Source: Lunularia cruciata (lineage: Eukaryota; Streptophyta; Marchantiopsida; Lunulariales; Lunulariaceae). Taken from it: a stretch of DNA of 64,000 nucleotides. Under the pieces are notes generated by a model. That model was not told the origin of the DNA. It saw only the letters and a list, made by a program, of their open reading frames with translations, and searched no databases. Shown here piece after piece: positions 1 through 11,739 of the stretch. The stretch's first letter is position 1. Every line of letters starts with the position of its first letter. The DNA is taken from assembly GCA_948567375.1 (NCBI GenBank), contig OX419757.1, forward strand, positions 15,700,974-15,764,973, in the 5' to 3' direction. Both the position numbers and the translations under genes were made by a program.

Positions 1-153
1 TTCAGTGATTCCCATTCGAATGTTGAAATTGGGTGTCATCAGAAGTGTTGTGTTTGATCTCATGGAGCCAATATTTGTCTGCGATTAATTCAAGTCAAAG
101 AAACTCCTGTATTGTGAGCTTTACTGAGCTGGGTTCAATAAATCTCAGCGACC

Positions 154-3100
154 ATGAGGGGACGAAACCCGACCTCTTTTGTCTCGCGTTCGTTTTCATT
201 GTCTCGTCATCTCCACACCAGCTTTCAGGAGAATGGAACTGGGTTTTCAGGCCATGCCCTAATTAGTTTCCCCCTGGGGTCATTACGTCAAGCAACTCCT
301 GATCTTTCTTCTCTTTCTCCAGCACATCATAATCAAGTTTCCAGTTCTTCTCAGAGGACGATTTCGTCGCTCTTGTCCACTAGATGGTTGGATTCCCTTG
401 TCCGATCTCCTCTGTTTCTCCCTTCGCGTTTGGATCGTTCCACCAGCTGTGTTAGAGTTCATAGTAGAGGATTTTCAGCAGCAAGAAGGTCCAGTGAGAA
501 CCGCCCAAATCAGTGCTGGGCGTGCGAGCATGAAATATCGGGTGGGAGTGGTTTATTTTGTCCCTCGTGTAATGCCATACAGGCTTTGGATTTATCAGTG
601 GACCATTTCACAGTATTTGGAATGTAAGTCCTACAATATCTCCAATTTCAGTAGTCGATAATTTCCGTATTCGATAATTTGCTGCTGAGAATCATGCTAC
701 TAGTTGGCTTAGTTATCAATTTGCATAGCTGTGCATAGGTTTATATTCTACTAGTATCTAAGATCAATTTCCCTGAGGGAGTCATTTCAGTTCGCAGAGG
801 TAACTGAGTGGCAAACCGCAATCTGTTGTTTATTTGAAAATCTTCATCATCAGACAACGGAGTTTTGAAATGGACACGAAGTTACTGGAGCAGAAGTACA
901 AGAGTTTGCAGAAGAAACTCCATCCAGATCTCATGAGCTCAAAGTCCCAGGTAAGTAAGACTGCTAATTGCGCTCATCCTTGTAGTGATAGTAAACGTGG
1001 GGCATCTTTCAGAGTCATTGTTGAAGGCTTGAACAGGAAGAATATATGAAAGGATGTACTGTCCTAGTCATAATGCCACAATTGCCTACTTTCAAGTTCC
1101 AACCCATGCACAATCCTTTCGAGCTCAGTTTGGGTCCTGGTGCAATTCAGCAAGTTTAGCGGAAAGTCTTGTCCTTGATGCGGTTTGTGCAGGTGACAGG
1201 ATCCTTGGTACCAAGACTCAATAATATAAATAATGTATTTGTTAACCTTGCCTGTAGATCTATGTTTGGGGCAGGAGTGGTGTGAAGGAGTTGTCTCCGA
1301 GGGAATGACCCTCATTGCGTGTCATTTACCACCCCTCACCTTCAGAAGAATTGGATTTGAAACTTTCTAGAGCTGGGCCATGCCGGACTATCCGAAGTCA
1401 TGGTTTGGATATCTTGGCCATTCGTATGGTTATTCAAGACTAACATGTTGCGGTCTCCATCGGATCTGCAAACAGAAAGAGCAAGGATACTCTGCGGACC
1501 AGTCGTCACATGTGATTCAAGCATACTTTACTTTGCTAAGACCATTGTCAAGAGCTCGATACCTGGTACTCACTTGAAGTCCAACCTCTCTACGTGTATG
1601 GTCTCCATAAGTAGGTCATTATCAGAAATAGTCAATCCTGTTTCCTATTCTGCTTTGAAAGTAAAATATATATGGTTGGTTTGTGGTTAAGGATTCTTCA
1701 AAAAGCAAGCACAGCTTGACCATTGATCAGGGTGAAACGTAGCACTTAAAGCAGAAAAGGTGTACAGAGTAGCTTTTAGAAATCTGAGTTCATCCGATTA
1801 AGATGTCTGTTGTAAGAATCTGGTGAATATTATACAACATCTCTGACAGTTCACCGTGGGATTTTCCTGCGTTCTTGTTTCATTCCCTCAATATTTCTAT
1901 GTTGAAAGTGATAGATGAAGTGATTCAACACGTGAGAAAAGATCTATTCTGACGTTTCCAGCTCCACCTTGTCTTCAATAGAAGCTATAGAGTATCTCGC
2001 TATTCTCCTTTTCTTAGCTGGTGTTCAATCTTTTAGTTGCTTGATTTCTGGAACGCTCATAATTTGCAGCTGGGACTTCATGGATTCAAAGTTGACGAAG
2101 AGGGAACAATTGATGATCCTGCTCTTCTTATGGAGGTGAGATTTAACATTTGTTCTCATATGTCCATTATCTTTATCTAGCCGTTGTGGTGGTAGTAGAC
2201 ATAGGCTTTGGTTAAGGGGATTTGCCTTTCAGAAGCTTGCACTTCCAGGTCCAGGGACACTAGAGGTCTTCTGGGCACTACACTTGAATCGCTCAGACAA
2301 CGAGTGCCGGAAGAGGATGTTTTAAGTACATAGTAGCTGGTGTCTGACCCTCCTGGGTCTCTTAGGTGGGACTCGACATATCTTGTGTTCGGTTCGCGGA
2401 GTGTAGTAGTCACGAACGGATTTGTGTTTACAACGGGTTCTGTATTTCATTACGCAGTATGTGGGACTCGCTCTTATCTTTGGTTGTAGTGTTTCATATC
2501 ATCATGTGCTGCCGAGGACTTTTGAGTTTCACCTAATAATGGATAGAGTTGACAGTAATCCAGATGAGTTTGTATGTTATAAACTCTTAAGCTCATCGTG
2601 AGCACCACCGTTGCAGATCATGGAAATCCGGGAGTCTCTAGAGGACGCTTCTAATACCAAGGAACTTCGTAACCTACAAGCTCAAGTATAGTTCTCAACC
2701 TTCTACTTTCTGTAGTGGGTCATTTTTGAATTAGGATTATATGAACCAGCCATTGATTGTCAGCTGTCCCCAATGGAGTTTGATTTGTCGTGGACTTCAA
2801 CTACAGATATCTTCACTGCAAACTTAAAGCTTGAATATGAGCTACACTTATGAATCTACTGCATTTTCTAGTCACTTATAGTGAGGTGGAAGGTGTTATT
2901 GGGTGTTTAAAGGTATGAAAACTCGCAAGGGCTTGTATAGTTTATACTAGCCTTCAGCTAGCACTGACCTGCTGCGAGGTGGATATGTGAGGTTAGCTTT
3001 ACACGGCGCTGGCCAACTCTTACGAGTTTGTTTTCTGTGCAGAATAATGTGCGGATCCAAGACACAGAAAAAGTCCTAGTACATGCGTTTGGGTCTGGAG

Positions 3101-3180
3101 ATCTTAAGAAAGCTGTCTCCTGGGTCCAGCGCCTAGCATATTACAACAAGGTCGATGAGGAGATTATCCGGAAGCTGTAG
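154..3180 (+). CDS. HSCB: HscB-type mitochondrial J-domain co-chaperone (6 exons)
   Basis: The product should help the mitochondrial Hsp70 transfer Fe-S clusters from the scaffold protein. Exons inferred from GT/AG sites and frame: 154-623, 854-950, 1476-1565, 2070-2135, 2617-2685, 3043-3180; together 930 nt, 309 aa plus TAG. Residues 1-110 are rich in Ser and Arg, almost without acidic residues at the N-terminus, which fits a mitochondrial transit peptide. A four-cysteine zinc motif follows (CWAC at 121-124, CPSC at 136-139), as in eukaryotic HscB. The J domain runs from about 151 to 225 with HPD at 180-182; the family signature LLRPLSRA lies in exon 3. The rest is the C-terminal HscB three-helix domain, ending in exon 6. 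The ATG at 154 was chosen because it gives the transit peptide in frame with the zinc motif. All splice joints are in frame and I see no lesion. Family assignment is strong; exact splice sites are inferred. Confidence 0.9.
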
Positions 3181-3412
3181 AAGCTTGTTTATTGTTGTGT
3201 ATAACCTTGTTCTCTGGATGTTGCCAGTAGATAAATACTCACATCGATATGCCGATGAGCTCTGCTCCTCATCTGAGCAAACCTCAGTCGAAGCGGGCAA
3301 ACTGGGGGAGTTCCCCTTAGAGATGGGGAAGGAATAAGCATGTCCTGACTAATGTGTACCGAAGGACTCAGAACGTGTCACGTGAAGCAAGTTAAGCTTC
3401 TAATGGTCTATC

Positions 3413-3418
3413 AATAAA
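3413..3418 (+). terminator. Candidate polyadenylation signal of HSCB
   Basis: AATAAA lies about 230 bases after the HSCB stop codon, in an AT-rich stretch. It is a plausible poly(A) signal for the gene; plant signals are loose, so this is only a candidate. Confidence 0.4.
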
Positions 3419-3450
3419 TCTTTTATGCCGACTATATTGTGGTAGAAGTT

Positions 3451-4995
3451 ACTTACATTTATGCTGTTAATTTTATGAGCAGCTTATATCTTTTGATTGT
3501 ATCAAGGCAATGTACTCCCGTTCATATCACTAGCTACGAAGCGGGTACTCTCAAGGTCGTCTAGATCAAGCAGCATCAAAACGGGACACTACGTTGTGTT
3601 GAAAGGCCAGGTGGTCTACAAACAAATATGCAAAGCTGGTTTAAGCTCTCTGAAAGTTGGGCACTACTGCTTTGAGAATAAGAAAAGTAAAGGTTAAGCA
3701 TTGCACGTTCCGTTTCGGTCTTTTAAGTTACTTTACTTTGACAAACCTGTAGTAGAATGTTGCCTGCGTTGTTCTAACCCTTAAATACACGGTGACGTTC
3801 TGTTTCAGTAAACTCAGCCTTGCATTAACTAGTGACTTGCGTATGCTCTCGTAAGGGATATAACCGATTATATAAGAGATTATAACCGCTAAGGACTTGT
3901 TGCGCGTGTCCTGGGGCTCGTGGAGCTTCACCTGCTTCAATTCTGGTATTGTTCGGAGCTTCACTCAACCACAAGAATGTTAATCACAAGTTGCTAGCTA
4001 TGTTTTCTCGAGGTCTGTTGTACACATCATGGGTTAGCTCACATTCGCTCCGGAGGCGAGAGGTATAGTTCCAAAACCATGGCTCTCTAAAAGGCACGGT
4101 ATGGAAACCACGACCACCCTCGTCCTACATACGTAGATGTGAAGGCGAAAGCGCTGAGGTAAAGGCATACTCCTGACTCTTGATGAGGCCTAGAATTGTC
4201 CCGGAAGATTCTCAATTGTCACCAAAAGCTGAGTTACGCCTACGGATATAGGTTGGTCCACTTGCCGCATGGTCACGGAAGACATGAAAATTTGTGTTCT
4301 GGAACTTCTAGGATGTGGGTCCCAAATCCAGATTTTGTATGACAAGAAGCTGCCGTTTTAATTGTCTCAGAGAAGATGTTACAGCTTCCTGACGCTGTTT
4401 CACACAACAGAAGAACACTCTAGAATGCCTTACTAAAGATGTCACAGCTTCACAAAACGGACAGGTTCACTCTTTACCAGCTGCCTGAATAAACTACTTT
4501 TGTCATATTGCAGCTCGTGGAACAGAGTAGAAACCATTGGGTGATGAAATGAGTACGGGTATGAGTAACTTCAATCTACAGTAGTAGCAAGTATTTCTAA
4601 TTTATCCTGCGATTCAAGGGAGTACTCCGAACCACAGTAATTTGATATCTTTTGAAGCGGAGAAAAGAATGCAACCTGTTCTTGGTACAAAAGGTACTGT
4701 AGTCAAAGTGGTCTTGACCAAAACTGCTCATTACCTCTCCCTCACTTTATCTTTCTAGCGATGACAGACCACACTTGGTGAAAGTCGATGGCAATCGTGG
4801 ATTCGGATCCGTGTATGTTGGTAAGAGTGCGTAATCTTATAAGAAAGTCATTGTTCTGCATTCCAGTTTTCCGCTGGATAGGAGGTGGCCTGGGAAACTG
4901 TGAAGTGGTGGCTCAGTAGTCAGCTTCCCAGTTTTTCCGATTGAGAAGGTATTCACTCCTATAAGCTTCTACCTGGAAGTTCATTTCTGACCCAA
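3451..4995. other. Non-coding interval, possible kinase-loop remnant
   Basis: No convincing gene. Short ORFs here lack recognisable domains and splice logic. Near 4785-4832 a short plus-strand stretch reads like the glycine-rich loop of a receptor-like kinase (GxxGFGSVYVG) followed by GTAAG, but no other kinase motif could be linked to it, so it may be chance or a very worn pseudogene. Confidence 0.3.
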
Positions 4996-5002
4996 AAAGG
5001 GA

Positions 5003-5031
5003 ACTGTAAAGTGCAAAATGCACTTTACAGT
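5003..5031. repeat. Perfect 13-bp hairpin with 3-nt loop
   Basis: ACTGTAAAGTGCA is followed after AAA by its exact reverse complement. No coding context; the element could be a cruciform-forming relic of a transposon end or chance. Confidence 0.75.
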
Positions 5032-5125
5032 CTGAATATATCTCAACAGATCCTAAGTCGATACATCAATTGGAAGTGATAACCAGTTGGTATAAAGACT
5101 ATAATAGCAGCTCTCATTATGTAAG

Positions 5126-5228
5126 TGACAGGAGGCTCGCGTGTGATAACAAGAAGGATGGGGAAGATTCCAAGTCATACAAGGAAAAGATATAGTGTAA
5201 AATGGGGTTAAGTTCCAATAGTATTGGT
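5126..5228 (+). repeat. Short dispersed repeat, copy 1
   Basis: Related sequence recurs at 18200-18312, 18818-18950 and 39699-39825. Shared blocks in the same order are an AAGGATGGG-like block, a tract near TACAAGGAAAAGA, and TAAAATGGGGCTAAGCCCC or a variant. This copy is diverged (GGTTAAGTTCC). No protein is encoded; it may be the end of a non-autonomous element. Confidence 0.5.
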
Positions 5229-5231
5229 AGG

Positions 5232-6513
5232 AAGAATCTGCCCTATCGTACTTAAGATTTCTGAGATATGTCAATCGTATAGTCTACATCCAAATAGTAT
5301 AATTGTTCTCTGGATTCACCGGCCAATGTTATCTGGAGAGCGTTGGCGGGTGCTCTGCATGAAAATAAACGAACTTTGTATTCAAAGAGACACGTGCCTT
5401 TGTCAAGCCTACGGTACATGGTAGTATGGAGAAGATCTTTATCGGGTACAGATCAGTACAAAAGTGTCAAATGCAAAGTCATCCAATTTGACTCAGGGTC
5501 AAACTGGATGGCCTTTGGATCATGAAGGGCTGGATCAAGGCGTGCTAAAAGTCCTAGTAGACAAGAATCCAGCTTCATCTTTAATGATGCTAGGAGTTCG
5601 ATCATGGAAAGCACATCTGCGATATCATCGGATGTTTCGAACGAATATTCTTGAAAGGAATAGAGTACTCGAGTGTTAACTTTGGTTGTAGCAGATGATC
5701 TTAAAACTTGATCGTGCAGTACTTTATCCGAGTAAATTGAATGTCCGGTACATTCTAGCAATCGCTGCTTTGGAAATGCTGCTCTCGATCGCCCATTATT
5801 CTTTGGATCCTTACCTTACCTGGCCTCTTCAATGGTTAAATCTTAGGATTGCCGGAGTCTGCAAGTTGTTTTAAACGGAAAGCCAAAAGCGCAATTAATA
5901 CATCCTGAACGAAAAATACAAGGAATACAAGGCACCAAGAAGTGCAAAGGAGGGTCACGAGCGCGATGCCCAAAGAAGATAGTCTTATCTAAATAAGGAG
6001 AAAGAAGCAAAGTAATTTATTTTTGAACTGTATGATATAGATGTATGGTTATTTGTAGATGGAGGAGGAGAGTCTAGATGTACTAAAATGCAAAAGAAGA
6101 CTAAAATGCGATGCAGCCTAAAACAAAAACAAAGTAATTTAATATCAAACTTTGTGATGTAGATCCTCGGATATTTGGTAAATAGAGGAGTAGAATCCAA
6201 GATTTGTTGGGTACATCTAGGACTTTCTTATTTTGTTGCCTGTTTATGAGACCTAATGCTTGAGAGTATTGTAAAGTGATTGGGATTTTTTCTAAAATAG
6301 GAGATGAGCATGGTTGGAGAGACAAGCAAAGCTCTTCTCCTTTGGAGAAACCTTCTTGCTCCCTCTCACATGAGATCATTGAACTGGTAGTAAAGATGAC
6401 CAAAAGTCTATATAACCAAAGGTATAACAGTGTAAGAGGATAGCCATTATACTAATGGTCCTCCTTCCCCTTGGTGTGATGATTAATATTGTTCTTTGTC
6501 ACTCTATTTGTAG
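5232..6513. other. Non-coding interval
   Basis: Only short overlapping ORFs on both strands, with no recognised domain. From about 5980 the sequence becomes AT-rich with runs of GGAGGA. The right boundary is the TGTCGCAT start of the family-1 LTR. Confidence 0.4.
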
Positions 6514-6951
6514 TGTCGCATCTAGATTACTCGGACACTAGAGTTCCAGTGATAATAGTTAGAGTTATTTCACCAGTTTCTCAAAGATTACTTTCCGACG
6601 GTCAGATTTTGTTTTTGGGGTATTGACTTCACGGTGGGGCCCACCGTCACTTTGCACCATTTGCACCGTCAAGTTTGCCGTCAACGGGACGGTTAGGGTT
6701 TCAAACCTAGCTCGAGTCCAAGGGTATACTTTCGAAGTGCAACTCTAGAGAGCTTTCTTCTCTGATGTTGAGCCTTCGAGTTCTTGGCTATGGTGGACAA
6801 AGACCGGCGAGCGTCACTTGGATTCTCTTAGCTAGAGTGGGTGTGGCTTGACTGTAATCAGTGCACAATTGTTGGCAATTTATAGAGTGACAAATCAAGT
6901 ACTGATCTGAGTTGAGTGTATTTGAGAGTTGTAAACAATCTGATTATATCA
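6514..6951 (+). repeat. Probable 5' LTR of family-1 copy A
   Basis: Starts TGTCGCAT and ends in CA; matches 48895-49332 of copy B, both 438 bases as I delimit them. The right end is inferred only from a TG...CA fit and the beginning of leader sequence, because no 3' LTR is available for comparison. No clear tRNA-complementary PBS follows. Confidence 0.5.
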
Positions 6952-8290
6952 TGGAACTGAAATTAGAGGAAAATTGGGTGCAAGAACTTTGAGTGTTGGT
7001 GGTATCTCCAAGCTCAGTGGATCGTTGGTAGCTCGATTGAAGTTCAATTTTTCCCTGGTGTGCAGAAGCTCGTTGCTTGATGCAGATTTGGCAGTAAGGC
7101 AGACGGTGTGCGGAAGCGCTGACCAATTTTTGAGCAAAGAAGAAGCAATTTTTGAGCAATGGTTGTGATTTTGAGCTCAAGAGGTGAAGGTAGTACAATT
7201 TATTGCAAGTTTGGCTCAAAAAGTAAAACTGAAGGTGGAGTTTGGAAGCTATTCACATGAATTTGTGATTTGGAGAAACCCATGTTTTCAATTTGGCTTG
7301 AGTGAAGAGTTAACGGTGGATTTGGCAATCAGCCAAATTTAGGGTTTATGTCAGATTTTGCTAGAGTTTATGTCAGATTTGGATGAGTTTCTCTAGTTGG
7401 CCAGATTTGGAGCAGTTTTGCTAGTTTGGAGGAGTTTTGCCAAATTTTGGAGGAGGTTTAAAGTGGCAAGAAGAAAGGACTCATTTGGGCTTTGAGGCAT
7501 AGGGCTATGGGCTATGATAGGCTACAAAGGCCAACAAGCCAACTTGTTGGCATGAGGCTAGCTAGTTTAGAGTAGATCTTGGTCATTGGTTGGCAAAATC
7601 TGCCCATAGTGCTAGATTGTGTGCAACAGGGTTTGACCCCTAGATCTCTTGTTTCTAGATTGGTGCCCTAGCCAGTTGGTCCACGCTCACTTGTTGTCCT
7701 AGGGATTGTGCCATTATTATCTATACACTTGTAGCTTTGGCTAGGAGAGGCAATTTGATCCCATTCTTGGTGATCTTGGTAACTTAGGACTTAGATATTA
7801 ACTTCTCTTATGTCAAATGCCAAATGGTGGCAAAGTCAATCCCGTGTTGTTTTATGAGATGAAGGGTTTTTGTTTAGATTTCTTGTGATTGGACTTCCTC
7901 CATTCTCTACTTCCTATTTGTGTACCACGTTTGTGTGAGGTGCCTTGACTTTTGAGCATTGGTGCTCTAGTGTGCTCTTGGTAGTGAGGCTGGAGTGATG
8001 ACTAGTCAGACTACCTTTGTTTCTCACCGGTGAGGCAAGAAGTGATGACCTATAGACCATGAGAGTATGTGTTGTGATGGCAGGTTACAAGTTGCCCTTT
8101 CCCCTAGTGTAATTATCTCGGTTATAGTTACATTAGTGGGTGGTGCTTAGTTGGTATTGGCAGTTGGTGAGGTACTTACGGTTGTGACTTGCGGTTGCAA
8201 TTTGTGGTTCCAGTTTGCAATTGCAGTTGTGGTTACTTTGTCACGATGGAGTTTGTTGGGGATTCTAGAGTAGTTAGCCCTATAGTATGC
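6952..8290 (+). other. Family-1 copy A untranslated leader
   Basis: About 1.3 kb between the LTR-like segment and recognisable gag. It matches 49333-50690 in copy B. It contains repeated GATTTGGAGGAGTTTTGC-like phrases around 7320-7450 and no long ORF. Confidence 0.5.
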
Positions 8291-9250
8291 AATGGGTTTA
8301 CTCGGAGTGACACTCGATATTAGCCTGTATCTCAAGTCCCAGTGAGGGAGGAGATTGACTCTAAGGTGGAGTTTGACACAAGAGCTGATTCAATTGAGAG
8401 TGCACTTAGTGTGTCCGCACCATTTTTGTAGGATATGGACAAGATTTATGGGGCCTCCAAAGGCCCTAGGCGTTACTCTGGTACAATGGGTACATTGAGT
8501 TGGATGACTTCATCCAAGAGTTTGATAGTTGGTGTGATCTGCAACAGATGCGGAACCCGACTTTGTTTACACCCTTCATGGCATGGAAGGGGTTGTTTCA
8601 GCATCTAAAGGATCCGCCAATGGATGACTACCATGAGTTCAAGAGAGCTCATTTGGAGGAGATTGAGTTATGGAGACAGTAGTGGTCTCCGAAGAGAGTG
8701 TACTTAGGGCAATGGACCTGATACCTCGGGTGCATCAAAACCAACATAGAGGCAGTGTGAGCATTGCCATAGATTTGGTCACACTAGTGACGGGTGCTTT
8801 GACTTACACCCAGAGTTACGGAGTGGTAGGGCTGCTATGCAGGTAGTAGAGGAGCTCCAGTTCAAGGAGGACGAGGTGGTAGAGGATCTACACCTAGTAG
8901 AGGTGCAGTACCTGCCCTTACTTCTAATACAACTATGACTACTTGGATTGAGCAGTTGGAGTAGAGATTGGCTAGTATGGCCATTGCTCAGAGGAGATCA
9001 GAGTCGAGTCCTAAGGCTTCCACCTCATATGTTGGTGATAAAGATGCTTTGGACTTCATGTGCGGAGTAGCTAAGGTAGATGCACCTGCAACAGTGATTA
9101 GGAGTGTAGTACATGCTTTAGAGCCTAGAGGAGCATCAATGGAGTTGGACCCATAGAGAGGAGAGGTTGGGAGATAGGTCAGACTTCTCCAATCTTTCAC
9201 GCTATCTGAGGTATTGCAGACGACATCCATGCTTCCTAGGCATCCCAATG
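8290..9250 (+). pseudogene. Family-1 gag remnant with CCHC zinc knuckle (copy A)
   Basis: Fragments in several frames match the longer copy-B gag: KIYGASKGPR near 8440, the PMDDYHEF block near 8620, a canonical CCHC knuckle (CEHCHRFGH...C) near 8757-8800, then a Gly/Arg tract. The middle of gag is missing: sequence jumps from GGTCTCC at 8690 to AGAGAGTGTACT, skipping about 700 bases present in copy B (51101-51806). Several stops interrupt the frame. Confidence 0.7.
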
Positions 9251-9575
9251 CAGGTGTGGTAGGTGCTGATGGAGTGCATGATGGACTACTTGCTAGTCAG
9301 CTACCTGCTACTACACAAACTAAGTCCAACATGATGTTGGGGGCGGCTCAGCTGATTATGCAGTGCCTTTTGTTTTCAGCTAGTGACATGTTTACATTGG
9401 AGTTGACCCAACCCCAATGTTTTGGTTGGCTACCACACTTTATGGGAGTAGGGATTATGCGGTTCTTATTACTAGAGCAGAAGTGGTTGGTAGTGGAGCT
9501 GACTTAGTTGAGGAGCATGGGATCCATTCAGCAACCAATGGTTTATGGTAGGTAGTAGCGGCTAGACTAGAGGAG

Positions 9576-10085
9576 TTGCCAACTAGACCGGCCTTTGAAA
9601 GAGCGCGATTCACACCTGGTGTTGTCCTATTGGATAACCAAAGGGGGATTTTTGGCTTGGTGGAACCGTCAAGGAAGGTCTATACACCACAGAGAGTCTT
9701 GTTAGACTCTAGTGCACAGCCCCTTATGTTGGAGAAGGCTGTAGTTGTCGGTCTGGAGTTATGGAAGACCAATGTGGAGAGATGTACATTTCAAATCCAG
9801 ATATCTCTAGGTGGTGGTTTGACATAGTACATCACACGTGGGGAGCTTGTTGTCCAGGTTCAGCTTGGTCATCCGAATGATGGCTCGGTGGTGAGAGCTC
9901 AGGCTATTGCGACAATAGCTGAGTCATACAATGTGCTAGTTGGAGGAGTAGTGTTATACCCCATTGGTTTCAGCATTGACTATTGGGAGAAGATAGCCTC
10001 CTGTAGACCAAGTTGGCAGTTTGGTGAAAGATGGGTATGTCACCTACCAATACGCTTAAGTAGTGGCAGTCTCGGCTCACTATAG
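9576..10085 (+). pseudogene. Family-1 retropepsin region (copy A)
   Basis: The active-site region reads LLDSSAQPLML where retropepsins have D-S/T-G-A; the Gly is replaced here (copy B has DFGA). A downstream YNVLVGG...LYPIGF block corresponds to the second half of the protease domain. Frame is broken by a stop near 9825. It would have processed the polyprotein. Confidence 0.65.
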
Positions 10086-10407
10086 TCCGGGACCATGGCA
10101 ACATCAGTTTTAGCTTTTAGTGGTGCAGTTACTTGTTGGAGGGGAATGCCCATGTAGAGAATACTCTAGTACCAAAGGAGATCACTCAGATTTGGAGTAC
10201 AAGCAAGATTGTTCCATCCACCTTTGATGTTTGATTGTGGAGTTTAGAGGAGGCATTGCAAGAACATGCAGATCAGTTGGTGCAATAGGCTTGGAGTGGA
10301 ACCTTTGTACCATCGGCAGATGAGTGTGAGGATGAGCCTTCAAAGTTGATTACTTTGACACCTCTGGATACCACATTCATTGCTTGGCAGTATTTAGTAG
10401 GATATGT

Positions 10408-11366
10408 CTATTGGAGTTGTCCGGTGGGATTAGCACCGGACTAGCTATGGTATTATAGGCAGGTATACGAGTACAAATGTACTTGTATGTAGTGAGAGAT
10501 AAGACTGCTAGGTAAGTCTCTTTACATCATGCGGCACACTTGGCCTATTGGTATCCAGAGTTATTTTTGATATCAGCAATCAAAGGTTACCAGAAGGCCC
10601 TACAAGCAAATATTTCCCTATTGGGAGCGCATGATCTGAAGAGACATGGGCCTATTCACTTGATGATTTTTGAATGGCCATGTCAGAGATATACACATGC
10701 TGGCCGAGGTTTGGGTCTTCAAGATCCTTGTTCAGGTGTGTTCTGGGAGATGTTATGGATACTACAACATCTCCAGGTTCATCAATCTGTTTTGTCAACT
10801 TACCTTTTGGAGAGCGTTCCTTTGATGGGTGATTCTTGCACCATAGTGGTGGCGAGTACACATCAGGTCCATTCTTGGATGGGACCTATTTTATTGTTAG
10901 ATGTAGCAAGACTGGGATCACATGCTCATTGTCTTCATCTTTGGTGGACAAACCTCTTACCTAGAGAGGTTTTATAGCGTGCTTATGATGAGATTCATCG
11001 ACTTAACCACATCCTTGTTGATGGTATCTTGGATGTTGGACGTCAGTCTCAGATAGTGGTCGTGGCTGATAGGTCACCTATGGTAGTGGTGAACCTAGTT
11101 GGACAACCTAGAGCCGTATTTCTCACACTCATGAGTTTCCCAAGCTCTCATGCTTTTCAAGAAGGAGGACCTAGACTTGTTTGGGACTCATAGTTATAGC
11201 AGTTGGTGGAGCCCAATGCTGATGAGAGAGAGAGTGGGTGATGGGTTTTTGCACCGGTATTACCGTTGTTCTAGTAGTGTCAGAGGCATCCAAGCATCAG
11301 GTGTTAGGTCAAGCTATGGACTTGAACTGTTTGACCTGGACTATGAGCCTTGGTTTGGCAAAGCAG
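10408..11366 (+). pseudogene. C5-cytosine DNA methyltransferase domain inside a gypsy element (copy A)
   Basis: Enzymes with this fold methylate cytosine C5 using S-adenosylmethionine. Visible motifs in order: motif I (SAM-binding, ELSGGISTGLA, near 10411); a 145-codon open stretch from 10540 with motif IV (EWPCQRYTHAG, catalytic Pro-Cys, near 10672), motif VI (ESVPL where ENV is usual, near 10815) and a motif VIII-like segment (LGSHAH...WWTNL near 10912); and motif IX/X-like GQAMDLNCLTW near 11313 in another frame. It lies between the protease and RT of the same element and the same domain lies in copy B at the same place, so it is part of the element and not a chance neighbour. Stops and frameshifts make this copy inactive. 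The family is known from some charophyte and dinoflagellate retrotransposons. Confidence 0.85.
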
Positions 11367-11739
11367 CGTAGGATGTGCTTGATAGGCATCACCACTTGGA
11401 TACTTGTGAGCTCTGTGCCGGTCGAGACAATTCAAGCACATGCTGGGAGTGATGGACCAAGTGGACATGGTATTCTTGGGACATAGCCAATTGCTACTAG
11501 GGAGAGTGGTCTACTTGGAGTCTATCCAGGTGAGCGTGCGCTACTTGGATTACACCCTTGGTCCACTTGGGATGCAGCTAGAGGATGTGTGGAGCTTGCA
11601 GCCAGAGTGGAGGGAATTTTTTACACAGAGGTTGGGACCTCTAGTGGTCAAGGGCATGATACTATTGCTCCCAAGGGCCTAGTGTAGCAGCCAGTCAGTA
11701 TGTCTTCCACTCCTATGATAGTTATACAGGATACTTGGG

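Noticed and set aside
4780..5760. Receptor-like kinase pseudogene
   Set aside because: Only one glycine-loop-like stretch; no HRD, DFG or APE motif could be placed in order.
6952..6970. PBS of family-1 copy A
   Set aside because: TGGAACTGAAATTAG follows the presumed LTR end, but copy B differs there and it fits no tRNA end I know.
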